A stretch of DNA of 64,000 nt from Tribonema minus (GCA_017506865.1 JAFCMP010000041.1:186001-250000); one strand, 5' to 3'. Shown: positions 1 through 48,340, counted from the stretch's first letter. Translations and numbers: made by a program. The notes: generated from the sequence alone by a model not told the origin.

Positions 1-212
1 TATTTCGCAAACCTAACCGTATGTATCCAAGGCGGCCATCGCATCATCGCGGTTCGATTTGGCGATCATCGCGGCTTTTGGCAATTCCGAGTTTCGTCAT
101 CGCTTCAAAACCATGCCATGCTCCGACGGCACGTTGCGGAGTGGGCTGTGAGGTAGTAGCTACTAGGCGCGCGGAGCAGCAATCTGTTATGACAATGGAA
201 GCATGAGCGGAT

Positions 213-3200
213 ATGATGAGAATCACAAGCACTGTTCTGCTAGCAGCAGCTGTTGCGGAGTCCGCTTCAGATTATACATGGCGCTGCGCGGCAGGTGCGT
301 GTGATCGTGAAGCAGTCAGGCCCGGTGGTTTCTGGCCACTAGTGGCTGTAGCTGATGCGATGCGTTGCTTGCGTGCCGTCCCACAGATGTTGACGCCACA
401 CAAGCCTTCGCCGCTGGGGACTGCGGCGGCGCCGATTGCCATGGCGGCGCCGTATGCTGCATCAAGGCTGCTGCTGACTCCGAGCGCAAGTGCATCCAAG
501 GTGGGGTTTTCAACTTATTGTTCTCCAGTACACTGCCTACTCATGTACGCGATCTTCGGTTTTGTTTGGCTGCTTCACCGTCTCATTTTTCCACGCCTAC
601 CCATTGTTTGAAGTCCACTCCGTTGCACCCGTGAAAAACCGGTATGCTGCCGTGACTGGGTGACGCTACTGGCATCGGCGCTCGTTGTGGTCATGGCGCT
701 GGCATCTGACCTTGCCGCGCCTCGCTTGCCTCGCTTGCTGCTTTACTTCTGTTCACAGGGCAATACAGCAGATGTCGACACCTGCCGGTACCAATCCGCT
801 GCAGCAGTAGAGTTCATCAACAACCACAGCCAGACTTGTACCATAACGATCGACTTCCACTGTTCAGCAGAATCCTCGATAGCTCCACCTCGATGGGAAG
901 TGCCCCGCCACCTGCCCCCGCCGTGCTCTTGTACCAGGCCGAGATCACTGTGTCGCTGGTTAACATGACCTTGGAAGAGCTGACGGACGCAACCCAATCA
1001 GCTCTGGTCACTGCAATCAGCACGACCGTTGGCTGCCACGACAGCCAAGTGCACATCAACGCTGTAGTTGAGAGTGCCGAAAACGACGCGCTCCCCGAGC
1101 ACCGGCGGCGTCGGCGCCGGCGAGCGCTGCACGTCAACTCGGAGCGACGCATTGAGACGCCTGCCCCTGCCGTTGACGTTACATTTGAGCTGGGCAATGG
1201 GTTCAGTGCATTGTCTTGCGACGCTGCGGAAGCTTGGGCACAGCGGTTTGACCCGCAGCAGGTGCTGGCGCTGCTTCAGGCCAGCAACATCAACGTAACG
1301 GACGTGGTGCAGGGCGCGCCCTACGCCATGGTCGCATCCGACCCTGCCACCGGCATTCCCGCCTACCCCCCTGCGGCCACATGCGACCAGCTGCTTGGGC
1401 GGACGGGCGCGAATGCGGCGGGGGGCAGCGGGGGGGGCGACGGCCTAAGCGAAAAAGCGCGCGCAGGCATCATCTCTGCGGTCATGATCCTGGCGATTGC
1501 CATGTGCGTGGGGTGCAGCTTGTACGCGAGGGAGGGGGACAGGAAGGGGCTGCGGGACGGTGCGCCGCTGGTGGCGGCGGCGGCGGGCAAAGGCGACCCT
1601 GGGAGCTTGGAGTTGGGGGTTGCAGACACTACTACCAACAGCAGCAATGCGAGCGCTGTAGGCGCTGCCGTGTGTCTTACGGAGGGCAAGGGGACGTGGG
1701 CGGTGGTGCCGCTGAGCAGGGACTGCGTTCCGCCACCAACTGTGAGTCTCTATCTTGAATCTTTTTCATGAGTCTTGCTCTTGACTGCACAGGCTGCGTG
1801 ACAACAGATTTGTAGCCCCCTTAGCCGTTCCTGCTTCGGAGTTGTCGGCAGGCTGCCAACTGGATGTCAGTTATCAGTGAGCCCGTGGCGTTTTTTCATA
1901 TTTGCATCAGTAGCAAGATGCGTTGTGGTGTGAACTTCAAGAAGACCAAAACTTGCATGCCCATGCGCCTGTGATGGTCATTAAGCTAGCTGCATGGCAT
2001 GCCGGTGACGCAAGCGGCTGAGTGATGCAGCCGCTACCAACTGGATAGAAGAGCTTTGACACCTGTGAAGCTGATCACCACAGTAGCGGGTACTTTGCAG
2101 CCCTTGCTTGACACCAACACTGCTCGATGTCCCTGGTGCGAGCGCAAGCCCAGGAAATGTGCAGTGCTGATGGGGCCTTCGTACTGTCCACCGACCATAC
2201 GCCATGTTTATCATAATGTTGTGCACACACAACAGGCACAAAGCCACTCAGTCGCTGGACTGTGTATGTGGCTGCTATAGTGAATGCGCTGCAGAACACC
2301 TGTTGTGTGTGTAGATTGTGATGCTATCGTAGCATCTGCTGTACATGAGCAGCCATATTCAAGCTCCGTCAGTGTCTGCATGATGCACTTGGCGCAGCAG
2401 CAGCATGGCCAACCTTCCTGTGTCATTTTGTGCCACTATTGCTGCTCCTGCTGCGGTTTGTGAACATCAAGCTTTCATGATCAGCATTCTTGCATTCCAC
2501 TGCTGTGGCCACCGCCGCTGACACCTGCTGCTCTCGCTGCCATTGACCGCCGCCGCCGCTGCTGCTGCCCGCTGCTGCTGCTGCTCCAGCTGCGGTTGCC
2601 TCCTTCCCTCGTGCGCAACCATACATAGTGTTTCCAACTTCCCTGTCAGCAGCACTCAAAATCCTCCTTTCGTCGCTGCTTCCGCGTATCCTCCAGGTGC
2701 TAACCCTCGAAGCCGCGTTTGCAAACCCTGTCGCCAAGGAAAACCTGCGCCTCTTCATGATCGAGACGCACATGGAGGAGGCCTACCTCTTCTTTGAGAA
2801 GCTCGCCGATCACGTGTCGCGCACGCGGCCCGTAGGCCCCATACAGGCCGCCGCGTTCAAGCAGCAGATCATGGATGAATTCATCGCGCAGGACGCGCTG
2901 CGCCAGCTCAACATCTCCGAGGAGCTGCGGCGCGGCGCCGCGGAGAGTTCCCCAACGGACCTGTCCTCGCTGCTGCCCGTGCTGCGCGAGGTGCACGCGA
3001 CGGTGCTCGCCGTCACGTGGCCGCGCTGGCTCGCGAGCGAGGGCTTCGAGGCCATGATGACGAGCGACGCGATGCGCCTCACGGGCATCACGTGCGTGGC
3101 GGATGCTCAGTCGCAGCGCGAGGCGGCGGCACGCACACCCGTCGGCGCGTGGCACCACCCTTCCTCCAAGGCGCGCCACGCGCTGCAGGGGCGCGCCGCC

Positions 3201-3751
3201 GCCGCGCTGTGCCCGCTGTGGGGCGCGTTCCCGCAGCAGCAGCAGCAGCAGGCGCCGCCGCCGCTGCTGCCGCAAGTGGCGCAGAAGGTGGCGCAGCTGG
3301 CACGGCTCAACAAGAACGGTGCGTCGCAATGATGCTGGGGGGGGGAGGGGGGAGGGGGGGGGGCATTCTGATTTGATTGCACTGGCGCTAGTGGCAGCGG
3401 CAATGCTGCAGCGGTACCCATCTCGTCTGCAGTATCGGCGGCGCTGCACATGGGCGCGCTTGGGGCACCACACTCAGCACGACACGGTGTCCATGCAACA
3501 CACAACCATGCAGCTGGCAGGAGCCACACACAAAACTGGCAGCGACGGGCACAGGTGCGGCCCGTTTGCGCCCCAAAGGATCATTGCGGTTACGCGACCG
3601 GCGGGCAGCGGCAATGCCGCAGCCCCTCAATATATACTTCGAGTATTACTTTGCGTGCATGTATGGGAAGAGCGGCAGCGCGCCGCAGCTGCAGCTGTCA
3701 CGGCAGCGGGCCCGAGTTGGCAACGGCAGCTGCGGCAGCGGCGCTGGCTGA
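213..3751 (+). CDS. Single-pass membrane protein with cytosolic RGS domain
   Basis: Four-exon model: 213-294, 759-1741, 2697-3318 and 3609-3751. Phases agree at every junction and the product is 609 residues. Exon 1 starts MMRITSTVLLAAAVAESA, a plausible signal peptide. Exon 2 encodes an extracellular region with N-glycosylation-type sites, an Arg run (RRRRRRR) and one hydrophobic segment (AGIISAVMILAIAMCVGC, about residues 263-285), followed by a basic/Gly-rich stretch. Exon 3 begins exactly at an RGS fold (about residues 356-480): LE near the start, an ENLRLFMIETHMEEAYLFF-type helix, MDEFIAQDALRQLNIS, and the VLAVTWPRWLASEGF terminal helix. RGS domains accelerate GTP hydrolysis by G-alpha subunits, so the likely role is damping heterotrimeric G-protein signalling at a membrane. 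A poly-Gln/Pro stretch follows. The last exon, and the joining of the ectodomain to the RGS exon, rest on splice consensus (CAACT|gtgagt, ctccag|GTG) and phase only. If the junction were wrong, these would be two genes. Confidence 0.6.
759..1741 (+). other. Exon 2: ectodomain and transmembrane segment of the RGS protein
   Basis: This is the longest open exon of the gene. After residues with little similarity to anything I recognise, it has a compact beta/alpha-looking region (AEITVSLVNMTLEELTDA, then an Ala/Thr-rich helix and an HINAVVES strand). That region resembles small extracellular modules that recur in algal surface proteins; I cannot name the family. A second part with CDQLLG precedes a Gly-rich linker and the transmembrane helix. 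An alternative frame at 759-968 also looks protein-like, but it does not match the phase of exon 1. Confidence 0.55.
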
Positions 3752-5104
3752 GCGCTGCAGCGGCAGCAGCAGCAGCACATGCGCGCTGCCTCCACCCACG
3801 CAGCGGCGCTGGGGGGGGGCAGGGTGGGGGGCGGGCGGTCGGCCAAGGAGACCACAGCAGAGTGTATAGACGGGGCAATTAGTCACATGTTTACTAGTGC
3901 TACCAATTGCAGGGATAGAACCTCAACTTGAAGTTGAGGCGGCCGTTTGGAGCGTCGCCACAGCAGGCTGTGGCACCTTGGTGCGCGCTGTGCAGCCGCT
4001 GTCTGTGCGAGGCTGTGCAGCTCTCGGCTCTGGCCTACATTGGCGGCGCATTGCACGCCGCCAGTAGGTTACCAACGCCGGTTACGTTTGTGTGAATCCT
4101 CCGCAGCATTTGTGGTTGTCAATGACTCACGAGCGATATGATGAGGGTGCTTTCCAGAAAATGCAAGTCTTGCAGTCATCTCCCCTCGCCTCTGCTGCCG
4201 CTGCCAAGTTGCGCCCCATATGACTCATGAATTGCATGTATGCCCCCCGTGTTCACCACATTTGCATGGCCTTGTACATAAAGAAGTATGTGATAGCTGT
4301 CAATGATCACATGTCAGACTCCGGCACCAATGTCTAGGTTCCACATCTCTCCGTATACGCAGCACATTCGTGTGTGCACTGCTTCTCGCATGTGGCCGTT
4401 AAAATATGTTTTTGGGTTGGTACGCCTACGTCGCTGTGCCGCTGCTGGTGCCATGTCTTGTATGTATGTCAAAGTAGGTGGTCACAAGCGTTTCATGTAG
4501 TCTGACAACTGACACAGAACCTGTCAGATTCTCCCATGTGTATGGAATGAATTAGAGGCAACATAGAAGAGCGCGCACTGCATCAAGTGAGAGCTTGCCT
4601 GAATAATATGCGAAAGGTACACATGACAGCTGTGTGCAAAGATTGCGTCAATGGCACTAAGGACGAGCCTGCTGCAAAAGCAAATGGTGCAACAAGGTGC
4701 ACATTTGAGGCAGGGCGCTGCAACTCGTTAGGGCTCATGCACTGCACAACGAGGGATGATCCTGTCTTGCATACAAGTTGAGCTTGGTATTCTGTTGCGT
4801 GGTGTCACAAAGTGTCTCACAGACTGCAGGGCACTCTATGTCAATCATGATTCATGATATCCCTTGAGGCAGAGCAGCAGCACCATGAAGAGCAACAGCG
4901 ATGCAGCGCGGCAAGCAGCATAATGATTGCACAATTGTGTGATGGCAGGGTGAACTCTCTATGTCATTCATCAAGAAGCAGTCGTCGCCCATGTAGCGCC
5001 ACACTTCAACTCCATGCCTTCCCTGCTTCAGAGGCATCAGCATGATGGCAGTATACGTATCCACCTGCGCTTCATGTATGTACACGTGCCTATGTACACG
5101 GCAG
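3752..5104. other. Convergent intergenic region, no gene recognised
   Basis: This lies between the 3' ends of the plus-strand RGS gene and the minus-strand DUF4211 gene. It holds only short open frames without recognisable domains. It contains a perfect-looking short palindrome built from the recurring motif (CCTCAACTTGAAGTTGAGG near 3922-3940). Confidence 0.5.
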
Positions 5105-8100
5105 TCACCCATAGCGGCCAGGCGGCGAGCAACCGAACTGCTCCTCCCTTGACGAGTAGCCTCCGCCGTCGCTGTCATCTGTGTCCTTCCCCTCGAGATA
5201 GCGCTGCACCGCACCGCCAGCTGACAACTGCTCGGCTGCGTCCAGTGCCTGCGCGAACCATCGCAGGGCAGTACGTCAGATATCAGCAAGAGGGTGTCTT
5301 CAAGTTTGAAAGTCTTGGTTGAAGTCACATGTTCTGATCAGTTGTGATACAATGGAACATGAGCCACACGCTTGAACGTGCCCCATATACCTTGCAACGA
5401 CATGTGCGCTTAATCGCGCCTCATCCGTGCATGTAAGATTCAATAGCACTGTCCACGTCCCCAACACCACAAAATCCTGTTATCGCAGCTCACTGCCTCT
5501 GCTACCAAGTGGTTTCATGACACTGCCCACACAGCTCAATCGCAGGCCTGATATATGCACAGTACTTGCCTCCTGAAGCCTGTCCCACTCCTCTTCGCAC
5601 CAGTCCTTCTGCTGCTGCATTGTGTCGGGCGATACACCGCTCCTCAGCAGATCCAGCACGCGCATGCAGAGGTACGTCTTGTAGTGGAAGAGGGTGTGGT
5701 AGCGCCCTATCTTGAACTGACAGGTGTCACCTATGGCAACGCAATTCAGCACAGTGTCAGGTCTGGCCGCTATTAAGGGTGCACTCGTAAGCGATATCAT
5801 GGTCCACGTCGAGTCCGCCAGATTGCCTCTGAAAGCTTTGTGCTGTCTCTCATCGTGCAGCACAACGTGCTGCATTGTGTGCATGCATATATCAACTCAG
5901 CAAACGGCAGCACATTTCGCATCAGTCAGCATGCTTGACATCTGTTATGTCAATGGTATGCACCACAACATTCAGGTCACTCATGGGACAACACGTAATG
6001 TGGGGCCGACAAATGTCGCCTGCTGCAGCACGGGCCATGGATCAGACTAAGGCTCACTAGGAAGTTGCATAGCAACATACATGTAACAGATGTCATAGAC
6101 AACGACTTGCGTGTATGCGTGACAGGACATGAGTGTTGTTGAAATTACGTGTGCTCTGACAGGAGCAGCTGTGCGCCATGGCTTGACACAAGCACAGCGT
6201 GTGCGCCCGCACCAAACTGCTGACAATTGCAGCACATTGAGCCGCAACACAATGCTCACGCCCTTTTTTTATATGCAACAATCACCACGAAGCTATATAT
6301 ATCACACAGCAAGCACTGGTTCGTGACGACATGGAAGAGAGATGATCCATCATGTCAGGTATGTGAGGTATCACATAATATCAGTACAAACCCTGAGCTA
6401 GGCACCGCCAACACCTGTTGCATGACCTGCGCCTCCAAAGTGCCTATTTGTGGTTTGCTTCGCCGCCGCCTCTTGTCATCTCAAGCCTCTCATCCTTTCA
6501 CACGCACACACTGATCAGACGGCTTCCACTAGCATTGCTACATGTATGCACCACCTTTGCAGCATCTGACTTACCCATATAAAACGTCTTCTCCGGAGCT
6601 CCTTGTACAGCTGCCTGCCGCCACCCCAGGTTTCTCCAGCCCTTAGGCAGCGCCTCATCCCAGCGTCGCGCGTCCCACACGTGCGAGCCATTGTACTCTG
6701 AGCCTCTCAATTCCGACACGCGCAGCGCCGCATGTGAGGACCTGCGGGCGTGTGAAAATACATTGGCCAAAGATTGTGCTTGCCAGTAGATCACAAGTAC
6801 TTCGCAGGAGCATAGAAGTACAATTCACGGAAGGAGATACCGGTTGGCGATGTCGTTTGGGATTGATCGTCAGTGCACGTTGGGAAACTGGTGCACAATG
6901 TACGAATGCATGCTGGTACAGTAGCAAGCCTGACATCCACCATCTGGGTTTTTCACGCCCCCAGCAAAAATTAATACGCAGTGCCATTTAGAATGGTGAC
7001 GCCTCGTGGCGCAGTCATGGTCTGAGGCATCATCATCATTGTCAAGGCATTGAGTGTTGAGCATCACTGCCAGACACATGCGTGGCGCTGCAGGTAAGCC
7101 CATGCACACAGCACTACAAGCAGGCAATGTGACTCAGACACAGTTACCGTAGCGTCACTGTTTGCTGTTTACTCCTGAAGAAATTACTTCAGATGCTCGA
7201 CATCTGTCAGCAAGTGCATGATATCCAGCAAGCAGCATGCGCACGTGCACTGCTCACTGACGCAGATGCTCATAGGCGTGATACGCACGCTGTGTTGTGC
7301 TGGTGACATGCTTGAAGTTGAAAGGTGGCACATGTGAAGTTGATTGATTGCCACCAAAAGTTGCACCTCACTTGTGTGAGGCCCGTGCGTCTTTGCAATG
7401 CGCTGTTACTTGTTGGGCTGCTGCGTTAACCGCACTGTGTCATCTGCCTGGCTGGCTCAGCGCTGGTTCACTGTAAAAACCAGCTTATTGCAACTGAGAT
7501 CAAGGCGTATTGCCTGGACCTCTGCATCTCAATGCAATGTTCAACGCACCACACCTCACAGCCCAAGTCACTCCTCGTGTACCCTCTCTACAGTGCTCGG
7601 CCATGTAATAGTAAACGGCAGGCAAGTGTTACTGTACCATCACGCGAGTATGCCCGCTCTGCATCTATGCTGGATTCAAGGCACGGAGCGCATGTCATGC
7701 ACTTCAAGTAAAGTAATACTTCAAGCGAAGCAATACTGGTTGGCCTGTTATACGCTCGAAAGTCACCTAATACGCATGCGGAAGCGGCTTGATGCGTCAT
7801 GCGTGCAGTTTCCCCCCTGTCACGATCTGTGAGCACTGCCGTGTGGAACTCTGCAACGAAGCATGTACCTCAATGACTTGAAGTAGACATTAGGTATGTG
7901 TGTGTAACTTCACTTGACGTACCTGCCACAGAGGTCACACTGCAGGCCGCGCTCCCCCGTGTTATACTGCGTCAGAAACGGGTACTTCTGGAACTGAGTG
8001 ACAATGTTTGCCCTCCATGCGCCCGACTGCAAGTGAGTCTCCCGCCGCGTCTGTACATCGCCTTCCACCAGGGACTGCACAGCAACAGAGGCGCGCGCAG

Positions 8101-11100
8101 CGGCATGCTAAGCGTATGATCATGATGGTGTTTCTGGCAGCTGGTAAGGTGAAAGCTGCCTTGCTGTGGACCTTGAGCTGTTGTTGACAATGCTCAAACA
8201 TGTGGCTACAGCGTCGGCGTGAAATACCGTGTCAGGAATGTGCTTTTACAGAAATGGCTTTCACGCAGCAGTGCACAGCCGACGGATGCACGCACAGCAA
8301 GAACAAGGCACAGATGTTACATACAAAGATGCCATAATTTGAACATGTAATATTCATGATTGTGAAGTACTACATATGATTTCATCGGTTCATGGGTGAA
8401 TCCATCCAGGCCGCAAGTATCAGTTACTATACGCCATCAACCTAGGTTAGGGTCACGACCATGGTAAGAGATGTTGACGGATGTTGAGACTCTAAGTGCG
8501 CTGCTTTCACCAATATTGGCCGCTCGTGCACAACGCTCATCCTGGAGAACGACCAACTCACCTACATTCTGTTACGTGAATGGGCAGGCAAGAATCGAAT
8601 TTGCTGCGCTTTGCTCATTGCGCAACAACCTGTTGAACGCGTATACATGGCTTGAAATTCAACCACATGGCCTCATCCTTATTCACTTATGCTTCTGATC
8701 ACACCAATAATGTACATCATCATACTTCAAGAGGAAGACATATGCAGAACCCCCTTGCACCATAACTTCACCTTGGCAGCACTCAGCCACGCATTGGCGC
8801 GGCTCTTCTGGCTCTTGGCCCACTGCTTCATGAACGCCTCCCCCGCGCCGTGCTGCACCGCGCGCGCTATATACTCCAGGTACACAGGAAAGGCCTCGCG
8901 CGTCGATGCCAGCTGTCCCTTGAGCGCCAGCACCTCTGCGCCTTCGTCGTCGTCGCGATTCTGCTGCTCAAATAGCAGACGCGCCCGTACGGCTTCGCTG
9001 ACCTGTGTGCGATGTCAGGACGACGCGAGCAGCGGTGTAGGCGTTAGCACTGCTTGCTGCTGAGCGATGGCGCCTCCGCACAAGCGTCAGTGTGGCGCTG
9101 CTGTTGCTCAAACGTCTGATGCAGCTACTGTGCGTCGCTTACTGACAAGATCAACAATAATGTCATCGCTTACGCACGTCTGTCACAACGCTTAGTAAAA
9201 GAAGTGATCCTGAGCGACGGCATAGCCACGCCCTGAATGGCGCTGCGGCTTGCTGCAAGCGCACATCGTCTGCCGTACTGCTTCGTTCCTGTTGAAGTTG
9301 AAATACCTCCAGAAACGTATTCCTGGCTATTGAATGTAAGGTAGAGTAGAGCGTTGCACACAAAGCTGCTTCATATTTGGCATTCTGATGGTCCACACAA
9401 AGTGCAAATGTAGGTACAGCTAGCAAAGCATACCAGTCACAAAGTGTGGCAGGTTAATGCACTGCCAGGCTCGGCAAGCTGTGCCTCCTTTGATGTCACT
9501 GCTGCCACACCACTGATGCTCACCAGTGCATGCAGGTGATAAAGTGTTGCTGGTTTCTTGGCTCAGAGCGTTGGAGTCAGGTGACCATGGCAACGCTGAA
9601 AAAAATAGATGCATGCTGGGCCTGCGTCGTTGCAGCTCACTGCTGCTGCAGCTGCTGCTTCTGCTACGCTGCTTCTGACGACAGCGAGTACAGCCATTTA
9701 CTTGACATTGCACAGATGTGGGCGCGCAAAGTGCTCAGGCAGTCAAAGCTCAGTCATGGTGCTTTGCTGACCAGTTTCAAGCGCCTGCAAACGCTGATCT
9801 GCAAATACATCCTTGCACATCATCATAAAACTTTGTCAGATCACAAACAGCACGTTACAGCGTACAGTACCTCTTCCTCCCCGCTCTCCTCCCCATCCTC
9901 CATCTCCTCCTCCTCCTCCTCCTCCTCCTCCCCCTCTGCTGCAATGAAATCAGCATCGTCATCCAGCGCGCTCTCTGCGTCCGAGCCGCTGCGCTTGCGT
10001 CCGGCAGAGTCCATGCGCCTCCGCTTCGCCGCCGCCGCCGCGCCGCCCTTCGCCTTCGCCTTCCCCTTCGCCTTCGCCTTCCCCTTGCCCCTACGCGCCG
10101 CAGGCTTGACAGGCGCTTCCTCTGAGGAGGCCTCATCCGTGCTGTCGACAGGCGGTTCGCTGCGCCGCCTTGCAGCGCTTGCCGCGCCGCCTCGGGCCCC
10201 CTTCCCCTTCCCCTTGCGCGACGCCGACAACGCGGATGCGCGCTTTTTGGCGGCGGCGGCGGGTTTACGCTTGCTCCAGTCCTCGTCGGCATCTTCATCG
10301 TCGTATTCCTCTGGGCCCTCCTCATCGTCTTCCTCCTGCCAAGATTCGCTCCCATCGCTGTTGCCAGCGCTGCCTGCATCTTCACTTGTAGTGGCGGAGC
10401 GTCTCCGTTTGCCGTTGGCAGCTGCCTTCGCCTTTGGCTTCGCTTTCGCCTTGCCGTTGCCAGCTCGAGTTGCTGGCGCCGCTTTCTTGGCTGCCGCTGG
10501 TCGCTTAGGAGCTGGTTTCTGCGGCTTCTTCGGTGCTGCACTGGCCTCACTCGCGTCACTGCTGCCGTCGCCGCTGCTGCCCGCGCTGGCCTCGCTGGGA
10601 TCGCCTTGCACGTCATCCTCGCTCAGCTTTGAGGGGGAGAGTCACATGCGGTTAACGCAGTCAGCGCTCAGCAATCACAATTCCTCAAATGTGAGCTAGC
10701 TGGGTTGTAAGACTTGAGATGCGCTTGATGCACTGATGACATTGACCGCATCCGCATCAAAAGCTGAGAAAAACAAAAGGCGTGGCGGAACTCCGCAATG
10801 CAAAACACTTCAACTTCAAGACCGGAACACCGATGAAAGCAGCAAAGATGGTAGTTGTTGTGCTTCAGAAGGTTCAAAAATTCGGGCCAACTTGGCATGC
10901 AAGGGCCCACAGTAATCAAATATCTCTAGTGCGGACATGTTGCCAGCATGCAACTTTGAGCCTAGATCTAGTCCCCATCACCCTCGTTGCCACATCATCA
11001 GCAAGCCAGCGCATGTTTGCTTACCAGCAGCATTGACTTCTTCACAGGCTGTCTGCGCTGCGCGCTGCTGCCTCCTCCTCCTCCTCCGCCGCCACCGCCG

Positions 11101-12491
11101 CCCCCCTTGCCTTTTGCTTCGGCAGCATCAGCGTGGCTGCCGCCTCCATTCTCCTCCTCCTCCTTCTGCTCGCCCTCTTGTTCGCTGCCACTGGCCAAGT
11201 CGACAGTGTACGGAACTTTCCGCGCAGCTGCCGCCGCCACTGCGCGCAGCGGCCTGCCAGACGCTGTTACGCTGCCGCCGCCGCTGTGGCTTCCTTTGCC
11301 CCCGCTGCCACGAGTGCTACGCCTGGGGCGCAGCGGCGTCGCCTGCAGTGGTACATCTGACGCAGCGCTCGACTCCGCAGCGCTGTCGTCCTCCTCCTCT
11401 GCTGCTCCATCGTCCGCTTCGGCATCGCTGTCGACGGGCGCGCGCCGCACTGCCGCCGCCTTGCCTTTCCGTTTCCCTTTGCCCCCTCTGCTTCCGCCCT
11501 GTTTTCGAGGCGCGCTGCCATTTGCGGTCGCCCTGCTGCGGCGTTTCGCAGCTGAAGTAGTAGGCCGCTCCTCCTCCCCCTCTGATGCGCTGTCCTCCAC
11601 TTGCTCATTCTGTGACCAGCTGTCCTCCTCCAACTCGCTGGGTGGTGGCTCCTTCCGCTGCTTGCGGCCCGCTTTCGGTGTCGCCTTCGCCTTGGCAGCG
11701 GGCATGGTGTACCTGTTGTTGACTGCACTGCCGCTGTCACCACCAGCGCCATCATCACTATTGCCGTCGGGAGCTAGAAAGTCGTCGAGGTCAGCACCTG
11801 AGTCGCCCTCGTCGCCAGACCTCTTCTGGTCCTTGACAAACTTGTTGCCCTTGACTTTTTGCGATGACATCCTGGCGGCGCGGGCATGCTGCCGCTGCGT
11901 GCGCTGCTGCTGCTGCGGGGGTGGCGACGGCCCATCGCTGCCGCTGCCTGCATCGCTCCGCCTGCTGGCAGCGTCTTCGTCAGAGGAATGCGCCGCCATC
12001 ACCTTGGTCGCTGGCTTTCTGTGAGCTGCAGGAGGCGCTGCGACGACTTCCGCCTCCGAAGACGACGAGGAGGAGGATTGCAGAAGACTGTTGTCCAAGC
12101 GCTGGTGGGTGCGTTTCGCAGCTGCATTCAGTCCTCCATCAGAATCGCTCTCCTCCTCATCACTGCCCAGCACAGGGTGCTTCGAGGGAGTCGGCGCCGG
12201 CGTGTTGTCGTCTGAGGACTGAACGTCGTCCTTGAAGGGAGTTGGCGCCGGCGTGTCGTCGTCTGAGGACTGAAGGTCCACGACATCCTGATCCTGTGCA
12301 CTTGAGGAGGAAGAGTCCAGATCGTTGCTGCGCGACCCCCCCTCAACAGCATCCGCCGGGCGATGTCGCTTGCCGCGTTCGCTTTGTACAACGCCACTCT
12401 CCTCGGGTTCGCTGTCGTCGCTATCTGGCAGCGCACGGCGCTTGGCCCTTGAGGAGGGCACAGGAGACTTGAAATCTTCGTCAGAGCTCAT
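5105..12491 (-). CDS. DUF4211 (CCDC82-like) nuclear protein
   Basis: Seven exons read right to left: 11025-12491, 9871-10626, 8772-9002, 7923-8074, 6575-6741, 5570-5730 and 5105-5248. All junctions are in phase, giving 1025 residues. The start is MSSDEDFKSPVPSS; a longer frame has only a GTG upstream. The first two exons encode about 740 residues of disordered sequence: acidic Ser/Asp/Glu runs alternating with Lys/Arg/Ala-rich basic stretches, a duplicated 17-residue unit, and KKRKG-type nuclear-localisation-like patches. Exons 3-6 match DUF4211: AFPVYLEYIARAV, ANIVTQFQKYPFLTQ, a CDLCGR cysteine pair, RVSELRGSEYNG, and CQFKIGRYHTLFHYKTYL. The last exon is an acidic tail. DUF4211 proteins (CCDC82 in animals, uncharacterised in fungi and plants) are poorly understood; a chromatin or DNA-associated role is inferred from composition only. 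The last intron uses a GC donor. Confidence 0.85.
12186..12290 (-). repeat. In-frame 51-bp coding duplication in DUF4211 gene
   Basis: Two near-identical 51-bp units within the first exon encode tandem 17-residue blocks (QSSDDDTPAPTPFKDDV and QSSDDNTPAPTPSK). The unit length is a multiple of three, so the frame is kept. It sits in disordered acidic sequence. Confidence 0.8.
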
Positions 12492-13292
12492 GCCTGCAGC
12501 TAGCAGGGCCAGCCGCTGTGACAGAGAGTACCACACTTGCACATTTTGGCGCCTTGAAGTTTCCTTCGCGAATTTGAAGTTTGCGTCTAAGAAAGATTTA
12601 TATCTTATTTATTTATAAAGTTTTGCGCTTTTTTTGAAAAAAAAGAATGGGAACACAGCTTGGTGGGGCAAGCATAGACAATTGACTTCAGCTTGATTCT
12701 GAATGATCTGTGCGTGAGCTGAAATGATGATGTACCCTCGTGCGGAGCCCCGGACGAAAAGAACTTGCTTTGATGCAGAATGCCAACATGAGTTGCTTCA
12801 TGCTTCAAGTTACTGAGAGCGGGCTTTGAAGTTGAAATTCATTGGATGTAGAGACATCTTGATCCTAAAACAAGCTTGACTTTATGAGTACATGTCGTAT
12901 CGTAACGACGAGTCGCTGGGCCAGCTACTGCATGTATATGGCAGCAGCGTGCTGCCTTTTGGAGGACCAAGAATGCCCCCAGCAGGAGACAGCAAGTGAT
13001 GCAGTGCAAGCAACATTCAAGGCCACAAACGAGTTGTAGGACCCTGGCACCAATGCAAGCACGATGATGTCTGTATTCGCCTGACCCACTCAAATAAGGA
13101 CCACAGGCCTCACCAAATGTGACGCACCATACAATTAACACCAATGTGCGCTGTTCACACAGGACAACCAGAGCGAAGCCAAACGCCGAAAAGGCGAAGA
13201 AGAACACAACTGGTGTTACACCAGGAACTACCACGACCACAAGCGGTCGTCAGCAGTGGCACTGAACACAGAATACACACATGTGCACCGCC
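12492..13292. promoter_or_regulatory. Spacer with AT-rich TATA-like stretch upstream of DUF4211 gene
   Basis: This separates the start of the DUF4211 gene from the stop of the BEACH gene; both are on the minus strand. Positions about 12594-12625 are strikingly AT-rich for this GC-rich DNA. On the minus strand they read TTTATAAATAAATAAGATAT, about 110-130 bp before the ATG, as expected for a core promoter. A short A/T run follows at about 12630-12645. No gene is seen in the rest; part of it must hold the BEACH gene 3' UTR. Confidence 0.35.
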
Positions 13293-48071
<34,779 letters not shown>

Positions 48072-48340
48072 GGCCCACGTGCCCGAGGGAGGTGTGCCTC
48101 TACGAAATCCTGCTTCTGCCCTGGTGCTGCCTCATGCAGGAGCGCCCTCGATGTAACACGCTCGCAGGTAGCTGTTTATCGCTATCAGTCACTAGCAGCG
48201 CATGATGGCTGATTGCTGTGTGCGTGTCTGCTTCACGGATCTGTGCCGTTTTTCATTGTGCAACTTCTATTGGAGTGCAACTTCTTGTTGAAGTGCAGCG
48301 CAGTGGTGAAGGCTCTATCCTTGAGGAGGCGCTTTTCAAG

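Noticed and set aside
759..968. Alternative frame for RGS gene exon 2 (CRYQSAAAVEFINNHSQTCT)
   Set aside because: It looks protein-like, but is out of phase with exon 1 and stops before the conserved region, unless an unseen intron or start exists.
9530..10699. 389-residue plus-strand Ser/Ala/Phe-rich frame
   Set aside because: Antisense of the acidic/basic DUF4211 gene exon 2; its residues are what GAG/GAA and GCC codons give when read backwards.
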